Of a stretch of 64,000 nucleotides of DNA, positions 17,344-26,700 are shown piece by piece (the stretch's first letter is position 1; every line of letters begins with the position of its first letter). The stretch spans positions 1 through 64,000 of the forward strand of contig CANNEE010000002.1 in assembly GCA_947503555.1 (NCBI GenBank). Direction: 5' to 3'. The DNA is from an uncultured Shewanella sp. Its GTDB lineage: Bacteria; Pseudomonadota; Gammaproteobacteria; Enterobacterales; Shewanellaceae. The position numbers were made by a program, and so were the translations under genes. Below the pieces are notes generated by a model. It was given only the letters and a program-made list of their open reading frames with translations, was not told the DNA's origin and made no database searches.

Positions 17344-18477
17344 CTATTTATTAATTGTCTCGATTAATGCTGGCCAATCTTTGGCGGCTTTAGGGTTTAG
17401 TAATTGATCTATGACTTCTGCTTGCTTGCGCATTTTCTGGTACTTGTGTATTGCCCAGGCTTGTAGAGCTTGATTTTCTGTCGTTACTTGCTGTGGTATT
17501 TGTTGCCAATTTTTAATTTGGTACCTTTTAGATGCCCGCTTCTTAAACTGGTTAGCAGCGTTTTCATATTGGCTGAGTAGCTTAGTAAACTCTTGTTCAT
17601 TTTTGTCGCTCATCGCAATTAGGACGGCAAGTTTACTGCGATTTGGAATTTCATCTAAAGTAGGTAGTTTACCTGAGCCATCATAGTGAGCTATTTCAGA
17701 GGCAAAGTAATAGATAGAGTGTGGATACTCCTCACCCTTTTTTGGTTTGTTAAAGGCTAAGAATGAATCTTTCGATAGCCCTTTATCTAGGTGTCTTTGC
17801 AATTGTGCTTCAGGAGAGTTTCTTAAAATATTGATGCCAGTTTTAGCAATGAAACCTTGGCTGCCAATCGCTTGTTTTAGTTCCCAAAGCTCAAATATGC
17901 TAGCTTGCTGAGCAAAATTTTTGGCTATGTGATTAAAAATATTTTGAGTTAGTTTGAGTTGGGGAAGAATACCTGTGTCATCATTCCCAAAATATGTCTC
18001 TGCTTGTTTTCTGTCGGCCTTAATACTGGCAGCGAATTGCTCTTGAGCTAAGAATTCATTATGTTTCTGTAGATGCTTGATCTGATTATTATGTAGTTCA
18101 ATTATTTCACCAAATCGGGATTCTATCTCATCTTTTTTAATCCCTGAGCAGAGATAAAAATCGATCAATTCTTGGGTTAACTTAGGCTGATTCTCCGTCA
18201 ATGTTGTCAAACGCTGATGAAATTCTTCAATGAATTTAGGAGAGTTGTAGGCCAGTATAAGTCGCTCTATTCCTTTCTTGTCATCGAGTGACTTGAAGTA
18301 TGCATGTATAGAGGAATCAAGGACTTTCATTTCACTAGATGCACCTTGATAGCGGGCTAAGGCTTGTTGATCACAAGCTAGGCTAGTCGTTGATGAGCCA
18401 GCAAAGAAAGCAGCCATGATAACGGGTATTATTTTTTGAAGTTGAAGTCTCTGTTTCACGCTCAATTTTACCGCCAT
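17344..18477 (-). CDS. exported protein of unknown function
   Basis: I do not recognise this 377-residue protein. It has an N-terminal signal-like segment (IIPVIMAAFFAGSSTTSLAC); the Cys would be lipidated only if the poor lipobox SLAC is accepted, so signal peptidase I cleavage is equally likely. The rest is mostly helical, rich in Lys, Gln and Glu, without a domain I can name. A good AAGGAG site lies 9 nt before the ATG. A 9-bp inverted repeat lies 54-86 bp upstream and may be an operator. Confidence 0.6.
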   Translation of the reverse strand: MAVKLSVKQRLQLQKIIPVIMAAFFAGSSTTSLACDQQALARYQGASSEMKVLDSSIHAYFKSLDDKKGIERLILAYNSPKFIEEFHQRLTTLTENQPKLTQELIDFYLCSGIKKDEIESRFGEIIELHNNQIKHLQKHNEFLAQEQFAASIKADRKQAETYFGNDDTGILPQLKLTQNIFNHIAKNFAQQASIFELWELKQAIGSQGFIAKTGINILRNSPEAQLQRHLDKGLSKDSFLAFNKPKKGEEYPHSIYYFASEIAHYDGSGKLPTLDEIPNRSKLAVLIAMSDKNEQEFTKLLSQYENAANQFKKRASKRYQIKNWQQIPQQVTTENQALQAWAIHKYQKMRKQAEVIDQLLNPKAAKDWPALIETINK

Positions 18478-18530
18478 AAGTTATGCTCCTTCAGCTTGAA
18501 ACTCTATGGTAGCAAAGGTAGTAGTTACCG

Positions 18531-18563
18531 ATTTGATCTGTGACATGGGAACGAAGATCAAAT
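18531..18563. promoter_or_regulatory. 9-bp perfect inverted repeat upstream of the 377-codon gene
   Basis: ATTTGATCT (18531-18539) and AGATCAAAT (18555-18563) are exact inverse copies with a 15-nt spacer, so the half-sites lie about two helical turns apart. A dimeric regulator site or an mRNA hairpin are both possible. Between here and 18873 I see only AT-rich sequence and a CRP-like half site (AGATCACATTT near 18660). Confidence 0.4.
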
Positions 18564-18873
18564 AGAAGCTTGGTATTAGATCACTTTGAATTAAATAATT
18601 TGTTTTGGCTCGAGTTAGAGTTTAATTTCTTGTATTTATCAAATAAATGCTATGTGTGTAGATCACATTTTGCCATTGAGTCCTGTGTGTTTGCTCATAC
18701 TTCAACTTGCTTTGTGAGCTTGAAGGTTAAAAAATCCTCATTTTAAAAAAATGCTTGTTTATTCAGATTTTTGCATATTCAAAAGTGCGATCTTGATCTG
18801 TGCATCTTATTGAATAAATGGGTGTTTACCGATTTACAGTATTTTTCATACTGGTTAGCCTGTAATCACTTAC

Positions 18874-19039
18874 TCACTTCCTTGGCTTGTAGGAAGTGAC
18901 AGTAAAGACGAGCTAAATGATATAAGTGCGTAGCGAGCGCTGGTGAAATGATTGATTAGCTCGGTCTTGAGCAACTAAAGTATAAGCACCCTTTAGTTGG
19001 CTTGACGTGAACCCTGCATAAAAAATCATTAGGCAATGA
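18874..19039 (+). ncRNA. hairpin-rich leader or small RNA candidate
   Basis: Successive inverted repeats: TCACTTCCT/AGGAAGTGA (18874-18899, 8-nt loop), GAGCTA/TAGCTC (18910-18962), CAACTAAAG/CTTTAGTTG (18972-18999, 10-nt loop) and TCATT/AATGA (19026-19039). They lie directly upstream of the small membrane protein gene at 19094. This density suggests a structured 5' leader or a separate small RNA. I could not match it to a known riboswitch class. The strand is assumed from the downstream gene. Confidence 0.4.
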
Positions 19040-19093
19040 CGCTGAAGCTCTATGGGATGACAGCGCAGAGACCTAAACGAAGAGGAAAAGATT

Positions 19094-19300
19094 ATGATAA
19101 AGAAAGTCACTCTACTCGTCGGACTCGCTATTTGGATCAAACTTGCACTATCACCTGCGATTATGGGCGCCATCGTTGGCTCGGTCATGGGGCTGGTTTA
19201 CAACGATATTAGTCATCACCTGATTTTTGGTCTTAGTCTAGTCGGCTTAGTGGTCGGCGTATTATGGGCGGAGTGGAATCGCTGGCAACGGATTTATTAG
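19094..19300 (+). CDS. small two-helix membrane protein (paralogue of the 16956 gene)
   Basis: A 68-residue protein with two hydrophobic helices separated by NDISHH. It shares W-I/L-K-x-ALSP, the DI turn and the closing VLWAEWNR/IWAEYIRR with the 87-residue protein 2 kb upstream, which supports both as real genes. Ribosome binding site GAGGAAAAG is present. Function unknown. It follows a hairpin-rich leader and is followed by a 12-bp stem-loop. Confidence 0.72.
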   Translation: MIKKVTLLVGLAIWIKLALSPAIMGAIVGSVMGLVYNDISHHLIFGLSLVGLVVGVLWAEWNRWQRIY

Positions 19301-19306
19301 AGCAAG

Positions 19307-19339
19307 GAGAGTAAGCCCATAAATATAGGGCTTACTCTC
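19307..19339. terminator. stem-loop between convergent genes
   Basis: GAGAGTAAGCCC (19307-19318) pairs perfectly with GGGCTTACTCTC (19328-19339). It lies between the convergent 68-codon gene and the large lipoprotein gene. There is no long T-run, but the 12-bp GC-containing stem makes it a plausible shared terminator. Confidence 0.65.
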
Positions 19340-19362
19340 AAATTGATATTTACAAAGATAAA

Positions 19363-21525
19363 CTATCTTGGGATGTCGACTGTGATAGGTTGCTGCTCGA
19401 CTTTAAATAGAATTCGAGTATCGTACGTCACTCTGTCTTTATTATTAGTATGTCGTAAGCTGTCGTGCCAATGGTGTTTGTGAAAAACTGCGAACTCACT
19501 ACTTGTATGACCTATAAGTTCCCACTTTCTAGTGTTATATAAGAGACATCCTGTTTCAGTATTCGTTTCTCGACAATCGGGGGAACGAACGCCTGTCATA
19601 CGGGTGATTACCAGCCGGCCTTCGCTATCAATAGACCAGCGACCATATTGAATGCTGATCTCAGTATCTGGATCCAATTGCCCATCACCATTTCGATCGT
19701 ATGTTGAGATAGTTTCGGCATTACCATTAGCGCCTAGCTCAAGCCAATATTTTTGTAATGGGTTTTCAAAAGCTGAGTTATCATAGGTGTAAATTCCTGG
19801 AACCATTTCAGCTTTCCAACTTAACTGTGCTGGGAGCACTTTTCCAAACCCAAGTCTTTTGCTTTTTCCTATTGCGCTTCCCGCTTCGAAATGATGCATT
19901 ATAAGCTGGTCGGCCTCTGGGGAGCTATGGATATTCTCAAACTGAGAATAGCTTTGATCATCAAATTTAAGTTCTAACCTGCCATTTATAATTGACCAAC
20001 TACAGGCCTCTTGGCCTATAAAGATTTGGCAGGTTTTATCGGTATTCAAAGTGACTTTTTCTGCCGATACATCCATATTAACTTCACTCGTTTCAGTATA
20101 GCTACTAGGGATAGGTAAATAAGCTACGCCAGAATTAATAGCATCGATGTCCTTATGATTTCCTATTGTCAGTGAAGTGATATACTCATTAGATATAGAT
20201 GAACTAGGAAACTCCCCATTCGGGTATTCCAAGGTCACTATGGATAGTACCTTAAAAGTATCGTTGCCAGAGGTTGAGGTTAATCGTGTTAATTTGCGTG
20301 AAACCTCCTGTCTAAGTACATTGACGTCTTTCCATTCACCATTTATCTCAAGATATTCCACATATGTGATGGTGTTTCCTGCTGTCATTGTTAGGTTGAT
20401 AACGCCATCAGTTAAATTCCAAGTAAATTCTTTTTCAGGCTCATCATCATAGTACCCAGGAATAAAGCCTGTACCATTGTCATTGAACCGATAAATGCTT
20501 CCTCCTATAAGTGGGCGTGCTAGTTCGTAATATGCTTCAGGAACATTGAGTATGGATCTGTCGGTTAATTTGTCATCATTGAATATCTCATTTTGAGCTT
20601 CTGAGAATTCGGGAGTATTAATGATTGATTGGACATAGGACGAGGTGGCCTCTTCTTTATTGACTAATGCTAAAGTGTCTTCAATGCCTTCGGGTAAAGC
20701 TAGGTTGGGATTATCCCCTGACTTGTCTATAGCCACTTTTATAGCTGTCGCTAAGGTTAATACTTCATTGGCATTAAGTTGCGAGTAATGATGTTTATAA
20801 TTAGCTTTATCTGTTATTTCTTGGTTATCGTTTGCCCTCTTAGCTAAGGCATATTGAGCTGTCGTTATGTTAGATACAGTGTGGGAGATAGGAGTGCCTT
20901 CCGCTGATACATCTTGTATGCCTTCTATAACTGAAATCAATCCCGCATTGTCTTGCGTGCCGGTCCCTTTGGCGATAATAGTGATTAAGTCTGCTTCATC
21001 GTCATCGAGTGTTAAATCAAAAGAGTAGTTACCATCGGCATTAGTTAGCCCTGTAATAGCCTCTTCTCTGCCTTGTACATACATTTCAAGATTGGCGTTA
21101 GCTAATGGTGAATCTGTAACTAAGCCTTTTAGCACTATTTCTGAAGTGATAGGTTTAACGGTCACGCTAACTGCTTGTGTTGCGCTAGCGCCATCATTAT
21201 CAGTGACGGTAATGCTTAGTTCGACAGTGTCGCCTTCTAAGCCAACGCTAGGCGCTTTAAAGCTAACTTCACTTGTTTTGTCATTGGTAAGCGTTAAATC
21301 ATGGTCACTTGTGACTTGCCATTGGTATGTTGCGATGTTGCCATCTTCATCTATGGCGGTTGCTGGGACTGATAAGACGAGCTTTTCAGAGCCTGTGATA
21401 TTTTCTGCAGTGACGGTAGGAGCCAGATTTATTGGCTCAGGAGTGTCGTTATCACTGCTGCCACATGCAATCAATGAAAGAGCAGATGCTAATAGAGAGA
21501 ATTTGAATAAACTTTTATTGTACAT
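19363..21525 (-). CDS. large putative lipoprotein with Ig-like (PKD/cadherin-like) domain
   Basis: A 720-residue lipoprotein: lipobox LIAC with Cys21, followed by GSSDNDTPEP. Residues about 34-128 form an Ig-like domain with the PKD/REJ pattern (TAIDEDGNIATYQWQVTSD ... DNDGASATQAVSVTV). Residues about 130-190 look like a carboxypeptidase-regulatory-like fold (VLKGLVTDSPLANANLEMY). The remaining 500 residues are unassigned; they carry Cys pairs and a DRNGDGQLDPDTE calcium-loop-like motif. Similar large lipoproteins are common in marine gammaproteobacteria and are usually uncharacterised. No partner gene is adjacent. Confidence 0.7.
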   Translation of the reverse strand: MYNKSLFKFSLLASALSLIACGSSDNDTPEPINLAPTVTAENITGSEKLVLSVPATAIDEDGNIATYQWQVTSDHDLTLTNDKTSEVSFKAPSVGLEGDTVELSITVTDNDGASATQAVSVTVKPITSEIVLKGLVTDSPLANANLEMYVQGREEAITGLTNADGNYSFDLTLDDDEADLITIIAKGTGTQDNAGLISVIEGIQDVSAEGTPISHTVSNITTAQYALAKRANDNQEITDKANYKHHYSQLNANEVLTLATAIKVAIDKSGDNPNLALPEGIEDTLALVNKEEATSSYVQSIINTPEFSEAQNEIFNDDKLTDRSILNVPEAYYELARPLIGGSIYRFNDNGTGFIPGYYDDEPEKEFTWNLTDGVINLTMTAGNTITYVEYLEINGEWKDVNVLRQEVSRKLTRLTSTSGNDTFKVLSIVTLEYPNGEFPSSSISNEYITSLTIGNHKDIDAINSGVAYLPIPSSYTETSEVNMDVSAEKVTLNTDKTCQIFIGQEACSWSIINGRLELKFDDQSYSQFENIHSSPEADQLIMHHFEAGSAIGKSKRLGFGKVLPAQLSWKAEMVPGIYTYDNSAFENPLQKYWLELGANGNAETISTYDRNGDGQLDPDTEISIQYGRWSIDSEGRLVITRMTGVRSPDCRETNTETGCLLYNTRKWELIGHTSSEFAVFHKHHWHDSLRHTNNKDRVTYDTRILFKVEQQPITVDIPR

Positions 21526-21759
21526 GTAATTTCCATCCGTAGATTGAGCTAAAAATGCCGCTAATTGGCCACATTGCGCTCTGGAAGTTATCAGCTTGTT
21601 AATTCATTGCAATATTTTATTTATTTAAACTTTTTTTCAGAAAAAAAATCATGCTTATGTGCTACAGGTTCCAGCGCGACGTAGAAGGTTAAGAGAGAAA
21701 AATAAAATCTGAAACTAAGATTTTGCTATACTGCCTGCTCGATTTTTCTGGAGGCAAGA

Positions 21760-23937
21760 ATGGACGTATCTTCTTTACTAGACGGCCTAAACGATAAACA
21801 GCGCGAAGCGGTTGGTGCACCTCAATCTAGCATGTTGGTGTTAGCTGGAGCGGGCAGTGGTAAGACACGAGTGTTAACTCACAGAATCGCTTGGTTAATG
21901 CAGGTCGAACAGCAAAGTCCATACTCTATTTTGGCGGTGACCTTTACCAATAAGGCGGCGGCTGAGATGCGAGAGCGGGTCGAGAAGGTGGTCGGTTCTA
22001 ATATGGGTAGAATGTGGATTGGTACCTTCCATGGATTAGCCCATCGTTTGCTGCGTACCCATTATCAAGATGCTAATCTGCCCCAGAGTTTTCAGATTAT
22101 CGACTCAGATGACCAATTGCGTCTGATTAAGCGTATTCTTAAAAGCCTGAATTTGGATGAGAAACAGTATCCACCCCGTCAGGCTCAGGGCTATATCAAC
22201 GGTAAGAAAGATCAAGGCCTGCGCCCTAAACATATCGATACCAATGGCTTTCCTATTGAGCAAAACCTGCTGCAAATTTATCAGGTGTATCAAGAGTCTT
22301 GTGACCGTGCTGGGCTAGTGGATTTTGCTGAAATTTTGCTTCGAGCCCATGAGCTTTGGTTAAACAAGCCCCATATTCTTGAGCATTACCAAGATAGGTT
22401 TAAACATATCTTGGTAGACGAATTTCAAGATACCAACGCCATTCAATATGCTTGGATTCGTGTGTTGGCGGGGCAAAATGCCAATGTGATGATAGTGGGG
22501 GATGATGATCAGTCAATTTATGGCTGGCGTGGTGCTCAGGTAGAGAACCTGCATAAGTTTTTAAAGGACTTTCCTCGGGCGACCACAGTGCGTCTTGAGC
22601 AGAATTACCGTTCGACCAAGAATATTCTTAATGCTTCTAATGAGCTGATTGCCAATAACTCAGATCGTCTCGGTAAAGAGCTGTGGACAGAAGATAAAGA
22701 CGGTGAGCCTATCTCTATCTACTGCGCCTTTAATGAGATGGATGAGGCGCGTTTTATCGTAGGGCGAATCACAGATTGGCAAGATAAAGGCGGTAGCTTA
22801 AGCGATTGCGCCATTTTATATCGCTCTAATGCTCAGTCCCGGGTATTGGAAGAAGCTCTGCTGCACAAAGGCTTAGCCTATCGTATCTATGGTGGTCTGC
22901 GTTTCTTCGAACGCCAAGAGATTAAAGATGCCATGGCCTATATGCGTCTAATCGCCAACCGTGATGATGATGCCGCCTTTGAGCGTGTGGTCAATACGCC
23001 GACCCGTGGTATAGGTAATCGCACCCTTGAGATTCTGCGCAATACCGCGCGCCAGCAGGATATTACCCTGTGGCAGGCCTGTTTGCGTCTGCTCGATGAA
23101 AAGGTACTCAGTGGCCGCGCTGCCAATGCGGTGCGGGGCTTTATGGACTTGATTATGGCCATGCGTAATGAGACCGAAGAGTTGAGTCTTTATCGCATGA
23201 CAGATCAGGTGATCAGCCAGTCAGGCCTTAAGGCCATGTATGAAGCCGAGAAGGGCGAGAAAGCCCAATCTCGCGTGGAAAACTTAGAAGAACTGGTGAC
23301 AGCAGCGCGCAGTTTCGAGATGCCTGAGGAGCTTGAAGATCTCGGTGAGCTTAACGCCTTTCTTTCCCATGCCGCACTTGAGGCGGGTGAAGGTCAAGCC
23401 GATGCCTTTGAGGATGCGGTGCAGTTAATGACATTGCACTCAGCTAAGGGCTTGGAGTTCCCTATGGTGTTTATGGCTGGCGTCGAAGAGGGAATCTTCC
23501 CCAGTAAGATGGCGCTGGATGAAGGGGATAGACTCGATGAAGAGCGTCGCCTCTGTTATGTGGGCATGACCCGAGCCATGGAGAAGCTCTATATCACCTA
23601 TGCCGAGTCTCGCCGTATCTATGGCCGAGAAGATTACGCCAGACCATCGCGCTTTATCAATGAGATCCCAGAGGAGTATGTGGAAGAGATCCGCATGCGC
23701 GCCAAGGTGTCTGCACCTATGCAGAGTTCGATGCAAACTAATCGTTTTAAGCAGCAGGACGATAGCTTTAATGATAGTGGTTTTCGCATTGGAGACAGAG
23801 TAATGCACCCTAAGTTTGGTGAAGGTACAGTGACTAACTATGAAGGTAGTGGTGCTCAAGCGAGAGTACAGGTGAACTTCCTCGATGTTGGCAGTAAATG
23901 GCTGGTGATCGCCTATGCACGGCTAGAGAAACTTTAG
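21760..23937 (+). CDS. uvrD: DNA helicase II UvrD
   Basis: A superfamily 1 3'-5' helicase of 725 residues for nucleotide excision and mismatch repair. Motif I is LAGAGSGKT (residues 28-36), motif II VDEFQDTN, motif III VGDDDQSIYGWRGA, motif IV LEQNYRST, motif V/VI LMTLHSAKGLEF and YVGMTRA. The C-terminus carries the Tudor-like FRIGDRVMHPKFGEGTV segment that in E. coli UvrD contacts RNA polymerase. No clear LexA palindrome was found upstream. Single gene. Confidence 0.97.
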   Translation: MDVSSLLDGLNDKQREAVGAPQSSMLVLAGAGSGKTRVLTHRIAWLMQVEQQSPYSILAVTFTNKAAAEMRERVEKVVGSNMGRMWIGTFHGLAHRLLRTHYQDANLPQSFQIIDSDDQLRLIKRILKSLNLDEKQYPPRQAQGYINGKKDQGLRPKHIDTNGFPIEQNLLQIYQVYQESCDRAGLVDFAEILLRAHELWLNKPHILEHYQDRFKHILVDEFQDTNAIQYAWIRVLAGQNANVMIVGDDDQSIYGWRGAQVENLHKFLKDFPRATTVRLEQNYRSTKNILNASNELIANNSDRLGKELWTEDKDGEPISIYCAFNEMDEARFIVGRITDWQDKGGSLSDCAILYRSNAQSRVLEEALLHKGLAYRIYGGLRFFERQEIKDAMAYMRLIANRDDDAAFERVVNTPTRGIGNRTLEILRNTARQQDITLWQACLRLLDEKVLSGRAANAVRGFMDLIMAMRNETEELSLYRMTDQVISQSGLKAMYEAEKGEKAQSRVENLEELVTAARSFEMPEELEDLGELNAFLSHAALEAGEGQADAFEDAVQLMTLHSAKGLEFPMVFMAGVEEGIFPSKMALDEGDRLDEERRLCYVGMTRAMEKLYITYAESRRIYGREDYARPSRFINEIPEEYVEEIRMRAKVSAPMQSSMQTNRFKQQDDSFNDSGFRIGDRVMHPKFGEGTVTNYEGSGAQARVQVNFLDVGSKWLVIAYARLEKL

Positions 23938-24094
23938 GGTGTGCTGCATTTTCAAGGTTATTTTTGCGGCAAAGCTCAACCGCCACTAGGGACAATTTGT
24001 GATTTTGCGCAAGATAGTGCTTGAATCCTTTTTGGCCTCAGTCATAATGCGGTAATAAAAATAGGCTGTAGTTCTTTTAGGAGTGCCTAATACA

Positions 24095-24955
24095 GTGAAT
24101 TTAAAGGATAAATTGGATGTCTACCTCAGGCTGACCCGCATGGATCGCCCTATAGGTACTCTGCTACTGATGTGGCCATGTATGATGGCGCTGATTCTGG
24201 CTGCGGGTGGCATGCCAGATCCTAAGGTGTTAGTGATTTTTATCATAGGGGTGATTGTGATGCGTGCCTGTGGCTGTGTCATCAATGACTATGCCGATCG
24301 CAACCTCGATGCCCATGTTAAGCGAACTCAGTCTCGTCCTCTTGCCAGTGGTGAAATCAGTGCTAAAGAGGCATTAGCCCTGTTTGTGGTGATGGGCTTG
24401 TTTGCCTTTGCTTTGGTGTTGATGCTCAATCCGCTAGTGGTCAAGCTCTCCTATGTGGGCATTATTCTTACCATCATCTATCCCTTTACTAAGCGTTTTA
24501 CCAATATGCCGCAGATGTTTTTAGGCATAGTTTGGAGCTGGTCTATTCCCATGGCTTATGCTGCGCAGACGGGCACAGTTCCGCCTGAGGCTTGGTGGCT
24601 ATTTGCTGCTAATTGGTGCTGGACTGTGGCCTATGACACCATGTATGCCATGGTCGATAGGGATGATGATTTAAAAATCGGCATTAAATCTACAGCGATT
24701 TTGTTTGGAGAATATGACCGTCATATCATAGGCTTATTCCAGTTTGCCGCATTAGCCTGTTTTGTTGCTGCCGGTATCGTAGCTGGGCGTGGGATCTTTT
24801 TTGCCATGGGAATCGCCGCCTTTATTGGCTTTATTTTGTATCAACAAAAGCTGATCCATGAAAGAGAGCGTATGCCCTGTTTCAAGGCCTTTTTGAATAA
24901 TAACTGGGCTGGCATGACGCTATTTATTGCTTTGTCTGTAGACTATCTTGTTTAA
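24095..24955 (+). CDS. ubiA: 4-hydroxybenzoate octaprenyltransferase
   Basis: A membrane prenyltransferase of 286 residues that attaches the polyprenyl chain to 4-hydroxybenzoate in ubiquinone synthesis. The Mg-diphosphate motifs are NDYADRNLD and DRDDDLKIG. About eight hydrophobic segments. The GTG at 24095 follows GGAG by 11 nt and begins [13 protein letters not shown], which matches the family start; the GTG at 24083 overlaps the ribosome binding site. A hypothetical membrane gene follows. Confidence 0.95.
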   Translation: MNLKDKLDVYLRLTRMDRPIGTLLLMWPCMMALILAAGGMPDPKVLVIFIIGVIVMRACGCVINDYADRNLDAHVKRTQSRPLASGEISAKEALALFVVMGLFAFALVLMLNPLVVKLSYVGIILTIIYPFTKRFTNMPQMFLGIVWSWSIPMAYAAQTGTVPPEAWWLFAANWCWTVAYDTMYAMVDRDDDLKIGIKSTAILFGEYDRHIIGLFQFAALACFVAAGIVAGRGIFFAMGIAAFIGFILYQQKLIHERERMPCFKAFLNNNWAGMTLFIALSVDYLV

Positions 24956-25006
24956 CCGATTCAAGCTGGGTTTGTCGCGCATCATTATTGGTGTAGGAGC
25001 GTTATA

Positions 25007-25345
25007 GTGTTAGCTCCAGTCAAGCCCAAACGTCCTCTTCATCAAGGGTTTTGGCTTCTGTGCCTGCCCTTGGCCTGTGGTTATCAGTTAGCTTGGGCAC
25101 TATTTTTCACTCTGTTATTTGACTATGATCTAGTTGTTCATATGGGAATGACAACAGAGGCGCAAATAAGTGCATTTATCTCATGGTTATTGCCCATAAA
25201 ATTAATCTCTGAATTGATGCTCTACTCAGGAATGCTGTATTACCTTTATCGTTATACCTATACTCAGCATAGGTTTGGTTATTACCTCGCAAGTTCCTTA
25301 CTTATCAGCGTGATGCTAATGACCTTGTTTGCTCTTATCTATTAA
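25007..25345 (+). CDS. small membrane protein of unknown function
   Basis: A 112-residue protein with three hydrophobic segments (about 15-37, 58-80, 90-110). The start is GTG with TAGGAG upstream. It lies 51 bp after ubiA and may be co-transcribed with it. I recognise no family. Confidence 0.6.
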   Translation: MLAPVKPKRPLHQGFWLLCLPLACGYQLAWALFFTLLFDYDLVVHMGMTTEAQISAFISWLLPIKLISELMLYSGMLYYLYRYTYTQHRFGYYLASSLLISVMLMTLFALIY

Positions 25346-25514
25346 CTTTTCTCACCAAATACCCATACAAGCGACCAATAAAAACATGTAAATCGGCTGG
25401 TTCATGATGTCGAGTCAGCGGCTAAAAACACGTGTTTAAATTTTGCATATATCTTGTTTTGCTTAATTAACTCCCCATATATCAATCAAGGAGTCTATTA
25501 AGGAAGATAAAAGG

Positions 25515-26678
25515 ATGCGTAAACCCGTTAAGTACAGATTGGCCTTTCTGGTGTTAATGCTAGTGACCTATTACTTAGGTTTTCAGTTAATGCCTGAATC
25601 GCTGCAGACTAGTCAAGATAAGTGGTGGTTCTTCACGCTAGCCGCCAGCTACTTTTTACTTTTACCTGTGTTTTATTGGTTATGGGTGATCAAAATCGGT
25701 CAGCAAAAGTTATGGAAAATGCTGATTATATTGAGCTTAAGTAGCTTGATGGCCAGACTTAGTTTTCCCGCTGAATTTGCCCATTACTTTGAGTTTATTG
25801 CTTGGTTGCGCTATCCGATTATCGCTGTGCTTTTAGTTTTAGAGCTGGCTTTGATGGCTAGCATTATTAAAGGACTGTGGCAGGCTCGTAAGGCCAAAGG
25901 AGACCCAAGGGTCAAGTTGCTTCACCGTGAAGCTATTGCAGAAAAAAGCGAGCTTGATAAAGAAGCGCCGCGAGCAGGTGAGCCCAAAATGGATGACAAG
26001 GCTCAGGCCAAATTAAGCTTAGGACTGACCTTTGCCTATGAGCCAACCTCATGGTATTACGCCCTTCCTTGGCTGACTCGCAAGCATGTTAAATCGATAG
26101 CTAATATCAGGTTATTAGCCGCTAAACCTTGGCATTGGCTGATGATGGCAGTGGTTACTTTGAGCCTTGCAGTTGCCAGTTATATGTTGCTGGTGGATTG
26201 GAGTGAAATCACGGCCATTCTACTGTCGAGCTTTATCCTTTATTGTCTGATTTATATCACTGCAAACTATAGAGCGAGCCGTCATTTTAGCCTCTATGTG
26301 CATGAGCAGCACCTTGTTATCAACAACAGTCTGTGGGGACTGATGCTAGTGCCGCTAGAGCAGATAAGTTACGTGAAATTCGGCCTTTGGCATAAAGCCG
26401 ATGATAAGGAGCAACTGCAATTTGGTTTTGGCAAGACGGCGAACCTAGAACTCGGTTTCAAGCAAGCGCAAACATATTACGGCGCATTTGGGCAATTAAC
26501 GGAAAAATGGGATAAAGTGCGACTCAATCTCTATGACCCACAAGCCTTGATGACGGCAGTGAGTCAATATCAGAGCGCCGACGGCAAAGGCTTCGAGCAT
26601 CAAGAGTCCAGCAGTCATAGTGAACATCTTAGTCATAATCATAGTGCAACAATAAGGAATAAAGCCGTTGGTGAGTAG
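25515..26678 (+). CDS. polytopic membrane protein of unknown function
   Basis: A 387-residue protein with four hydrophobic segments in residues 8-120, a charged cytoplasmic-type linker (about 125-165), two more segments (about 205-255) and a C-terminal soluble tail rich in Ser and His. Between the last segments and the tail is a region that resembles a bacterial PH-like module (FSLYVHEQHLVINNSLWGLMLVPLEQISYV). This is only a pattern impression. Its stop lies 22 bp before the esterase start, so the two genes are probably one transcript. Confidence 0.55.
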   Translation: MRKPVKYRLAFLVLMLVTYYLGFQLMPESLQTSQDKWWFFTLAASYFLLLPVFYWLWVIKIGQQKLWKMLIILSLSSLMARLSFPAEFAHYFEFIAWLRYPIIAVLLVLELALMASIIKGLWQARKAKGDPRVKLLHREAIAEKSELDKEAPRAGEPKMDDKAQAKLSLGLTFAYEPTSWYYALPWLTRKHVKSIANIRLLAAKPWHWLMMAVVTLSLAVASYMLLVDWSEITAILLSSFILYCLIYITANYRASRHFSLYVHEQHLVINNSLWGLMLVPLEQISYVKFGLWHKADDKEQLQFGFGKTANLELGFKQAQTYYGAFGQLTEKWDKVRLNLYDPQALMTAVSQYQSADGKGFEHQESSSHSEHLSHNHSATIRNKAVGE

Positions 26679-26700
26679 AGTGGGGGAGAAGGTACAGAGC

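Noticed and set aside
21092-21529. 145-codon frame opposite the lipoprotein gene
   Set aside because: Antisense to the signal peptide and Ig-like domain of the real gene; Ser/Thr/Val-rich composition is a mirror effect.
23440-23859. 139-codon antisense frame in uvrD
   Set aside because: Shadow of a well-conserved helicase gene, no ribosome binding site and no recognisable domain.
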